The translations under genes and the position numbers were made by a program. From assembly GCA_017938505.1 (NCBI GenBank), contig JAGBBH010000034.1:1-32906 (forward strand): 32,906 nucleotides of DNA. Reading direction: 5' to 3'. The stretch is from Clostridia bacterium (GTDB taxonomy: Bacteria; Bacillota; Clostridia; Christensenellales; UBA1242). Below the pieces are notes generated by a model, which saw only the letters and a program-made list of their open reading frames with translations, had not been told where the DNA came from and did no database searches. Of the stretch, positions 23,926-29,791 are shown in pieces (position 1 is the first letter of the stretch; every line of letters begins with the position of its first letter).

Positions 23926-23954
23926 ATTGTAAAGCACAATGCCTTCAAAAGCAA
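23926..23954 (-). promoter_or_regulatory. Promoter of minD
   Basis: TTGCTT (23954-23949), a 17-bp spacer and TACAAT (23931-23926) lie 17 nt before the start codon. An upstream AATGTC-T-GACATT repeat (23983-23995) might be a weak terminator of the preceding gene. Confidence 0.55.
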
Positions 23955-24003
23955 AGAATAAGAAAAGCGAACCAAACCGAAAAATGTCTGACATTGTCAA
24001 AAA

Positions 24004-24465
24004 TTAAAGTTCAATCAAAGTTTTATTCTGTTTTTTTGCGTATCTATAAGTTTTATATGCACCACCATAATTTTTTCTAATGCCACAAACAATAAAATGA
24101 CTGCAATCAACCATTTGTTTGTTTCTTTCGGTGATAATCGCTTTTGGATATACCGTTCCCAAATCAAACCAAAGGGTGGAGTCATAGTCCTCATCTGGTG
24201 CACAAAGGTCTGGAACGATATGAGAGTAATGTGTCAGACATTTCAAAATTTTTATATAAGGATATTTTTTCTTTAAATCATAGCAGATATCTCGACACAA
24301 AATATCAAAATCTCCGTGCCAACCATCTAAAAAGCAATTTACGCCCTCGTTAACAATCAAATTCTCGACAATTTCTTCGATTTTTTTTCTTAAATCAGCA
24401 TAAGGATAAAAAGAATGACCAATAAACATACAATAAATTTCTTTTCTTTTTTCAACTTCTCTCAT
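24004..24465 (-). CDS. SLOG/DUF1273-like protein
   Basis: This 153-residue soluble protein starts MREVEKRK, with GAGGCGG upstream. It has the nucleotide-binding SLOG pattern: an early FIGHSFYPY strand-loop, a central NCFLDGWHGDFDILCRDIC (helix after a Gly-rich turn), and a C-terminal IITERNKQMVDCSHFIVCG followed by NYGGAYKTYRYAKKQNKTLIEL. The last part matches the R(N)xxMVDxSD...GG(T)xxTxxYA signature of the YpsA/DUF1273 branch. Members are thought to bind nucleotide-derived ligands and some act in phage or stress responses, but the role here is not known. It has a near-consensus promoter with a perfect palindrome over the -10 box and faces a small XRE regulator. Confidence 0.65.
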   Translation of the reverse strand: MREVEKRKEIYCMFIGHSFYPYADLRKKIEEIVENLIVNEGVNCFLDGWHGDFDILCRDICYDLKKKYPYIKILKCLTHYSHIVPDLCAPDEDYDSTLWFDLGTVYPKAIITERNKQMVDCSHFIVCGIRKNYGGAYKTYRYAKKQNKTLIEL

Positions 24466-24476
24466 AACCGCCTCAT

Positions 24477-24513
24477 TTGTTGTGATTATAACACAACAAT
24501 ATTTTTAAGTCAA
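24477..24513 (-). promoter_or_regulatory. Promoter of the SLOG-like gene with palindromic operator
   Basis: TTGACT (24513-24508), a 17-bp spacer and TATAAT (24490-24485) form a near-consensus promoter. A perfect inverted repeat with 8-bp arms (TTGTTGTG and CACAACAA, 24477-24499) and a 7-bp centre encloses the -10 box, a strong operator candidate. Confidence 0.7.
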
Positions 24514-24614
24514 TTTAAATGCTTATTTATATAGTATTAATATTTTTAATGTTCTCAATTAAAATAATAATGAAATATAAATGCGTTTTTATATTTACTT
24601 AAATGGAGAATATG

Positions 24615-24857
24615 ATGACAGTATCAGAAGCAGTATTAAAAAGAATAAACAAACTTTTAAAACAAAAAAATATGACATTTTATCGTTTAGAAATAAAATC
24701 AGGCATATTACACGGAACATTATCCGCTATTAGGTATGGCACTTCAAAAAATATAACTCTTAAAACTATAATGCAATTGGCAAAAGGATTTGAAATAACA
24801 TTATTAGAATTTTTAGATGACCCAATATTTGATATAGAAAACTTCAATCTTGAATAA
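24615..24857 (+). CDS. Small XRE/Cro-type helix-turn-helix regulator
   Basis: This 80-residue protein is a single HTH_3 domain: helices around VLKRINKLLKQKN, MTFYRLEIKSGI, the recognition helix GTLSAIRYGTSKNIT, then LKTIMQLAKGFEITLLEFLDD. GGAG lies 6 nt before the ATG at 24615; in-frame ATGs at 24603 and 24612 are too close to the site or overlap it. Its codon use differs from its neighbours, with many ATA and TTA codons, which hints at recent acquisition. It is divergent from the SLOG-like gene, and the palindrome upstream of that gene is a plausible binding site. No toxin gene is adjacent. Confidence 0.8.
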   Translation: MTVSEAVLKRINKLLKQKNMTFYRLEIKSGILHGTLSAIRYGTSKNITLKTIMQLAKGFEITLLEFLDDPIFDIENFNLE

Positions 24858-24864
24858 ACAGCAA

Positions 24865-24903
24865 CAAAAAAACACTCTTTTTTCTAGAGTGTTTTGTTTT
24901 TTA
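24865..24903. terminator. Bidirectional terminator between the XRE regulator and the MreB-like gene
   Basis: AAAACACTCT and AGAGTGTTTT form a perfect 10-bp stem around a 7-nt loop. T tracts on both strands allow it to stop the regulator (plus) and the MreB-like operon (minus). Confidence 0.85.
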
Positions 24904-25902
24904 TAAGTTTTTCAATACGCTTTGACAAAGTTGTTGGTCAGACAGAAGTTTTCCTGCACCCAAAATTGTTGCGTTATCTGCATCTTCACAAATTTCAACA
25001 GGATAATTCAAATGTTTGTTCAAATAGTGTTCCAATCCTTGCATCTTTGCACAACCTCCAACCACAAGAATTTTGTTGTTGATAATGTCGGCAACAATTT
25101 CTGGAGGCAATGTGTTTATTGTCGTGTCGATTGCCCTTACAACCTCACTGAAAAAAGGTTCAATTGCTTCTTTGAGGTCATCTGAAAAGATAACAACTGT
25201 CTTTGGTGTTTTTGTTGTCGCATCAACACCTGTAACTTCCATATTTAATGTGTCATTGTCGTATAAACTTGCTACCTCATTCTTCAAAATTTCAGCAGTT
25301 GGAAGACCGATTATCAAATTTTGAGAATATGCAAGGTAGTTAACAATTGAAGCATCAATACTTCTTCCGCCTACCCCTAAAGTTGCTCCTTTCAAAATGT
25401 TTGACATATTTATCACCGCAACTTCTGTTGAAGTTCCACCAATGTCAACAACCATATTAACTTTAGATGTGTCAACAGCACGCCCCGCACCAATGCAAGA
25501 GCAAAGCACCGAAGGCACAAGTTCAACCTGTCCTATGTCTGAGGCTTCACAAACCTTTAAGATGTTTTCTTTTTCGTGAACAGAAAGTCCGCAAGGAATG
25601 ATAAAAATTGCCCTATCTTCATGTGGTCTATATTCCACTTTCTTAAGAAAATATTTGAGCAAAATTGTTGAATATTCAAAATTTGAGTGGTCTGCACTTG
25701 GAACTGGCGTAAAAATCTCAACATTTTCTTTAGTTTTTCCAACCAACTTTTTAGCAGAATTTCCCATTGCAATAACTTTGTAACCTTCAGGTGTTGGTTC
25801 TGCCGCAATTAAGGTTGGTTCTTTAAGTGCAAGACCTTCGCCTTTGACATAAATACAAGTATATCTGCCACCCATTTCAATGGCATATTTGGCTTTAAAC
25901 AT
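24901..25902 (-). CDS. MreB/Mbl-like actin homologue with altered catalytic residues
   Basis: This 333-residue protein aligns along its length with MreB, the cell-shape actin. The N-terminal strand AIEMGGRYTCIYVKGEGLALKEP replaces the usual DLGTANT motif, with E9 in place of Asp. The phosphate-2 loop VVDIGGTSTEVAVI (D153) is kept. The catalytic Glu position, normally EEPMAAAIG, is VPSVLCSCIG (V129-P130). The adenosine loop LVVGGCAKMQGLEHYL is kept in part. ATP binding may persist but hydrolysis by the usual route looks lost. It starts 9 nt after the HtrA-like gene, with AAGGAGG. No mreC, mreD or RodA gene is nearby, so this is probably a specialised paralogue and not the main MreB. Confidence 0.85.
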   Translation of the reverse strand: MFKAKYAIEMGGRYTCIYVKGEGLALKEPTLIAAEPTPEGYKVIAMGNSAKKLVGKTKENVEIFTPVPSADHSNFEYSTILLKYFLKKVEYRPHEDRAIFIIPCGLSVHEKENILKVCEASDIGQVELVPSVLCSCIGAGRAVDTSKVNMVVDIGGTSTEVAVINMSNILKGATLGVGGRSIDASIVNYLAYSQNLIIGLPTAEILKNEVASLYDNDTLNMEVTGVDATTKTPKTVVIFSDDLKEAIEPFFSEVVRAIDTTINTLPPEIVADIINNKILVVGGCAKMQGLEHYLNKHLNYPVEICEDADNATILGAGKLLSDQQLCQSVLKNL

Positions 25903-25911
25903 AAAACCTCC

Positions 25912-27135
25912 TTAAATTTTTACACTCACACTTTGAAGGTTTGACCCCAAAGAATCGATTTCATAATAATAAATTTTCAATGTGTCATTTTCTTTCGCTG
26001 AATATAACACTTTCAACAAATCAAGTTTGCTTTCAATGTTTTGAACCTTTCCATTAAGTTTCAATGCCGTCAACACCTTGTCTTGTGAAAGAACTGTTTG
26101 CTCGTTCCAAACAAAATCTTCAAACAAGAAATATCCAAAAATGTCAGAGTTGCCAAATCTTCTTATGTTGTCAGTGTATCCCGGAAAATGATTTGCAAAA
26201 TAGAATGTGTTTCTTGCACTTTCTGTTGTGTTTTGTGCTGAAGCAATTTGAAAACAAGTCAATTCAATGTCATCAAACCCAACAATGCTTTCAACAAGTG
26301 TGTTTTTATAAGTTTTTCCCGCTTGATAAGCCGCAACAATTTCGTCTAAAAACAAATTGACACTGTCAATTGGCATAATAACATGACTTCCATCAGTCAA
26401 GGTTTCTTCATAAGACAATCCTAAAATGTTCCCAGATTTGTCAAAAACCGCACCACCACTAAATTCAACATCAGCGGTTTCAAGCATAACAGAATAGCAA
26501 TCTTCAATGACAAAATCAACTCCAACAATTCCACTTACTACCACTTCTTTGTAAACATTGGAAATTTCAGGATTCTTGACAGTTCCTTCCCACATTGTTT
26601 TCGTTTTAAGAGGAGAAGCAACTGCAAAAACACTTGTGTCTTGTTCAACTACATTTGACACATCAACCACATTTACATAAGGAATTTTGATTTTTTTGTC
26701 ATTTTCACCAACATTTTCACATTTGATTACTGCCAAGTTGTAATTCACATCAGAGAATAGCAATTTGCCATTATAAAACCTGCCATCATTCGTGCGAATT
26801 TTAAAGTCTGACATATCTGTGCAAGACTTTATCTCGTCATAAGGGGCAACAACATAACCATCAATTCTTACATTAACCCCCACAATTTCTCTCTCAACAG
26901 GGTCAAGAGTGTAAATGTCTTTTCCAGAAAATGAGATGTCAACTGTTGCATCAAGATACATCTCCCCTATGTTATGCTCTGGAACAAATGGCCAAAAGGC
27001 AAGTTTAAGAGAAATGTTGTATGGCGAAATAAAATAAAAATAGACAACAATAAACAAATAACACACAATAACTGTGATAAATGCAAACAGTATATACCAC
27101 AAAACTTTTGAGTTATTTGTTTTCTTATCGCCCAT
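25912..27135 (-). CDS. Membrane-anchored HtrA-like pseudoprotease with PDZ-like domain
   Basis: The 407-residue protein has an N-terminal membrane helix (VLWYILFAFITVIVCYLFIVVYFYF), a trypsin-fold domain (about 80-270) and a PDZ-like end (about 310-400, with the LTALKLNGKVQNIESKLDL pattern). In HtrA the triad lies in GYILTNNHV, DLAVLK and GNSGG. Here these read GYVVAPYDE (His replaced by D100), YNLAVIK (Asp replaced by N133) and EFSGGAVF (Ser at S226 kept). Two of three catalytic residues are lost, so it is predicted to bind rather than cut peptides. It starts after AAAGGA, 16 nt downstream of the Ppx-like gene, and runs into the MreB-like gene. The PDZ call is from pattern only. Confidence 0.7.
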   Translation of the reverse strand: MGDKKTNNSKVLWYILFAFITVIVCYLFIVVYFYFISPYNISLKLAFWPFVPEHNIGEMYLDATVDISFSGKDIYTLDPVEREIVGVNVRIDGYVVAPYDEIKSCTDMSDFKIRTNDGRFYNGKLLFSDVNYNLAVIKCENVGENDKKIKIPYVNVVDVSNVVEQDTSVFAVASPLKTKTMWEGTVKNPEISNVYKEVVVSGIVGVDFVIEDCYSVMLETADVEFSGGAVFDKSGNILGLSYEETLTDGSHVIMPIDSVNLFLDEIVAAYQAGKTYKNTLVESIVGFDDIELTCFQIASAQNTTESARNTFYFANHFPGYTDNIRRFGNSDIFGYFLFEDFVWNEQTVLSQDKVLTALKLNGKVQNIESKLDLLKVLYSAKENDTLKIYYYEIDSLGSNLQSVSVKI

Positions 27136-27151
27136 TTTTATTCCTTTAACA

Positions 27152-28633
27152 TTAAATTATTTGTAAACTTTTCTTAAAAATCTTCTTAAAATCATCAGCA
27201 ATTTTCATACTTTGAATTATTTCAAATGATGGGTCTGATGAAACAACCGTTTTCATAATGATTGAATCGCCCAAAATGTCGCAAATGACATCTGTAATAA
27301 CATTCTTTCTTGAGGCATTAAGATTTACTGCCAAGTTGACAAGAACCCCAAGTTTTCTTATTGCATCTATGTCATCATCATCAAGAAGGTCTTTATACTT
27401 CATAATCTCTGGCAAGTTAAAATTGTCCAAATTTTGACAAGTGCAAGCAAAACCTGCAAGCAAGATGTCTTTTTGAGAGGCTCCAACAATGTTTGAATTT
27501 AAAATTGCATAGAACGAATGTTTTTGGAAGTCTTTAAAATTGATAAACTTCCCACAATCGAACATATAAGATGCAATTTTGAGAGGTTTTACATAAGCCC
27601 TTGGCAATTTGTGAACAACTTTAAGTTGTTTGAAAAGCAAAATTGCCATTTCATAAACATTGTTGTTAATTGCAAGGCCTTCTTTCTTAAATTCATAATA
27701 AGCATCGAGGCTGTTTTGCAAAAGGTCTGAATATTTTTCATTTGCAGAACCAACCAAGTTAGAAAGAACAACTCCTTGCAAAACTTCTGCAGAAGAAACT
27801 GTGATGTTTTCAAGTCCCATTGCATCATAAATTGCACTTACAATGGCAAGACCACCATTCAAACTTTCAGCACCCGAACTGCCAAGTCCCTTAATTTTCT
27901 TAACTTTTTGAGCATCAACTTCTTTAATGAAGTCTGTAACTTTTTCAACAGCGTTTTTTGAGAGGTCATAATTGTTGTCAATGTCAATTGGATAACGGGT
28001 GAGTTTTTTTGCAACTCTTGAGATATCAATGAAAGTTGAACCGCTTCCAACGACAACATCTTCTTCATAAGCTTTGACAAGCGAAAGTTTTTTGAGGTCT
28101 TTTCTTACCATTGCAACTTTGTCAAGGAAAGACATATCCCCACCTGAAAGGCTTGAATGTCCATAAGGCAAAGTGTTAAATTCAACAACATTTCTTCTGT
28201 TAAATTTCAAAATGTAGGTTTGGAATGCTCCAATGTCAATCACATAACCTTTTGAAACATCAACATTTATCATTGTTGAAAGATAAATGTCTTTGACAAC
28301 ATCTTCATCACTCATAATGACAAAATTCATTCCAGTGTTCGTGTAAATTTCGTCCAAAAGACCACGATAGTTTCTTGCTTTCACAATGATGTTTGAAGCA
28401 ATTGCAATCATCTTTTCAACTTTAAAGGTTTCAATTGTATAGCGATAAATGTTGAGCACCTTCAAAATGTCTGTTTTAGATTTTGGACTGAACAAGCAGT
28501 CAACAGTCAAATCTTTCGTAAGGTCATAACAATTTTCAACCTCTTCCAAAACACGATATCTTCCATTTCTGCTTTGAACAATCAAAAGTTTAACTTTTCT
28601 TTCATCAAGATGTATGTAAGCAATATTTTCCAT
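27152..28633 (-). CDS. Ppx/GppA-like protein with degenerate active sites
   Basis: This 493-residue protein resembles exopolyphosphatase/guanosine pentaphosphatase. It has two actin-like ATPase subdomains (about 1-300) followed by an HD-type region (about 310-493). The N-terminal phosphate loop, normally IDIGSNSxRL, is AYIHLDERKVKLL. The second, normally DIGGGSTE, is VIDIGAFQTYIL (D133). SAEVLQGVV matches the family's reG-l segment. In the HD part, the usual LHDIG is MFDCG (His replaced by F358), while KHSFYAILNS retains a family motif. Hydrolysis therefore seems unlikely. AGAGAGG precedes the ATG. It follows the ferredoxin by 49 bp without a terminator and precedes the HtrA-like gene by 16 bp. 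Confidence 0.75.
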   Translation of the reverse strand: MENIAYIHLDERKVKLLIVQSRNGRYRVLEEVENCYDLTKDLTVDCLFSPKSKTDILKVLNIYRYTIETFKVEKMIAIASNIIVKARNYRGLLDEIYTNTGMNFVIMSDEDVVKDIYLSTMINVDVSKGYVIDIGAFQTYILKFNRRNVVEFNTLPYGHSSLSGGDMSFLDKVAMVRKDLKKLSLVKAYEEDVVVGSGSTFIDISRVAKKLTRYPIDIDNNYDLSKNAVEKVTDFIKEVDAQKVKKIKGLGSSGAESLNGGLAIVSAIYDAMGLENITVSSAEVLQGVVLSNLVGSANEKYSDLLQNSLDAYYEFKKEGLAINNNVYEMAILLFKQLKVVHKLPRAYVKPLKIASYMFDCGKFINFKDFQKHSFYAILNSNIVGASQKDILLAGFACTCQNLDNFNLPEIMKYKDLLDDDDIDAIRKLGVLVNLAVNLNASRKNVITDVICDILGDSIIMKTVVSSDPSFEIIQSMKIADDFKKIFKKSLQII

Positions 28634-28682
28634 ATAAAAATCCTCTCTTTGTTGTTTTGCGTAGTTTTGTCTTGTTGTGTGT

Positions 28683-28853
28683 TTATTCGTTTATGTCAAT
28701 GGCCTCAACAGGACAACTTGCTTGACAAGCCCCACAGCGAATGCACTTGTTTTTGTCAATTTGTGCCTTTCCGTCTTTATCAAAAGAAATTGCACCAACT
28801 GGGCAAATGGAAACACAAGTTCCACAACCGATACATTTGTTTTTGTTTACCAT
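28683..28853 (-). CDS. 2[4Fe-4S] ferredoxin
   Basis: This 56-residue electron carrier has two cluster motifs: CIGCGTCVSICP near the N-terminus and CIRCGACQASCP near the C-terminus, each giving CxxCxxCxxxCP. This is the clostridial-type bacterial ferredoxin. The start at 28853 (MVNKNKC) follows AAGGAG; the longer frame to 28889 has no site. Its promoter abuts the stop of the upstream permease gene. No terminator separates it from the Ppx-like gene, so it probably leads the four-gene operon. Confidence 0.95.
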   Translation of the reverse strand: MVNKNKCIGCGTCVSICPVGAISFDKDGKAQIDKNKCIRCGACQASCPVEAIDINE

Positions 28854-28879
28854 AAGTTTTCTCCTTATATTATGTAACA

Positions 28880-28908
28880 AATATACCACAAATTTTGGAA
28901 TTTGTAAA
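28880..28908 (-). promoter_or_regulatory. Promoter of the ferredoxin operon with inverted repeat in the spacer
   Basis: TTTACA (28908-28903), a 17-bp spacer and TATATT (28885-28880). An inverted repeat ACAAATT-TTGG-AATTTGT (28888-28905) overlaps the -35 and spacer, a possible operator. Confidence 0.6.
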
Positions 28909-29271
28909 CTATTTTTTTAATACTTTTACAAATTCTACCACAGCAAGGAGACATAAAAAGCAACCAAAAACCATTTTTAAAATTTTTGAAGGCAAAAAAG
29001 ACATCAAAACAGAGCCGACAACTGAAGAAATAACTCCGGCAATAATGATTATCCAAATGTTCTTTGTAACAATGTAGCCGTTTTTATAGTGAATGTATAT
29101 GGAAAAAATTGCCATGACAAGAAAACTTAAAAGGTTTATGCCTTGTGCAAGTTTTTGGTCAAAATTCAAAAAAATGGTCAAAACAGGAATCAAAAGAGTT
29201 CCTCCACCCATTCCCATTCCGCCAAACACCCCCGAAACAAGACCCGCAAGTATGTAGAAAAAATATATCAT
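28909..29271 (-). CDS. TauE/SafE (DUF81) family permease, half-size subunit
   Basis: This 120-residue membrane protein has four predicted helices and the N-terminal repeat motif GLVSGVFGGMGMGGGTLLIPVL typical of TauE/SafE sulfite or organosulfonate exporters. Full-length members have two such halves in about 250 residues; here the second half is the separate upstream gene, 20 bp away. GGGGAGAAG precedes the ATG. The two probably form a heterodimer or heterotetramer. The transported anion is not known. Confidence 0.85.
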   Translation of the reverse strand: MIYFFYILAGLVSGVFGGMGMGGGTLLIPVLTIFLNFDQKLAQGINLLSFLVMAIFSIYIHYKNGYIVTKNIWIIIIAGVISSVVGSVLMSFLPSKILKMVFGCFLCLLAVVEFVKVLKK

Positions 29272-29291
29272 CTTCTCCCCGCCCCTTCTCT

Positions 29292-29696
29292 TTAAAACAA
29301 CAGTCGAATTCCACCAGCAAGCATAACGAACACAAAAATGCCCCTTATCACTTTTGCAGGCAAAAATTTCAATGCAAAGGAGCCAACAATTCCACCTAAA
29401 ACGACTCCGCTTCCGACGGTTAAAAATGGAACACTCTCTAAATTTCCACTTAAAAGATAAATGATTGCACTTACGAAAGAAATTGGTAGAATAACCACGA
29501 TTGCTGTCGCGTGAGAATATTTATTGTCCAAATGTAGCACCTTTTCAAGTAGAGGAACACAAATCATTCCGCCACCTCCGCCAAAAAAACCATTAACAAT
29601 TCCTATCAAAGTTCCACAAAGAAGCAAAATGACTTTCTCTTTTGCTGACAACCTCTCTTTTTTTGCATCAACTTTCTCACTTTTTGCCGAATTCAT
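29292..29696 (-). CDS. TauE/SafE (DUF81) family permease, other half-size subunit
   Basis: This 134-residue membrane protein begins with a charged cytoplasmic segment (MNSAKSEKVDAKKER), then the repeat motif GIVNGFFGGGGGMICVPLL and HATAIVVILPISFVSAI, with four helices. It pairs with the next gene to make a full TauE/SafE unit. The ATG has no Shine-Dalgarno. A GATAAT box lies exactly 6 nt before it (29708-29703), like the leaderless starts elsewhere, but no good -35 was found. It diverges from the large secreted protein gene. Confidence 0.82.
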   Translation of the reverse strand: MNSAKSEKVDAKKERLSAKEKVILLLCGTLIGIVNGFFGGGGGMICVPLLEKVLHLDNKYSHATAIVVILPISFVSAIIYLLSGNLESVPFLTVGSGVVLGGIVGSFALKFLPAKVIRGIFVFVMLAGGIRLLF

Positions 29697-29728
29697 AAGA
29701 ATATTATCTTTAAATTTTAAAGAAATAT

Positions 29729-29757
29729 TTGCATTTTCTAAATATATGTGTTATAAT
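29729..29757 (+). promoter_or_regulatory. Promoter of the large secreted protein gene
   Basis: TTGCAT (29729-29734), a 17-bp spacer and TATAAT (29752-29757), with an AAGGAAC ribosome site before the ATG at 29792. Confidence 0.8.
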
Positions 29758-29791
29758 GAACGAGTTAAACTCACATTCAAAAGGAACGACT

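Noticed and set aside
23983..23995. AATGTC-T-GACATT repeat as a firm terminator for the SLOG-like gene
   Set aside because: The stem is only about 5 bp once a loop is allowed, and the T tract is interrupted; noted only as possible.
29756..29791. An in-frame ATG 12 codons upstream of the secreted protein start
   Set aside because: It overlaps the -10 box and so would not be transcribed; the ATG at 29792 has a ribosome site and begins a proper signal peptide.
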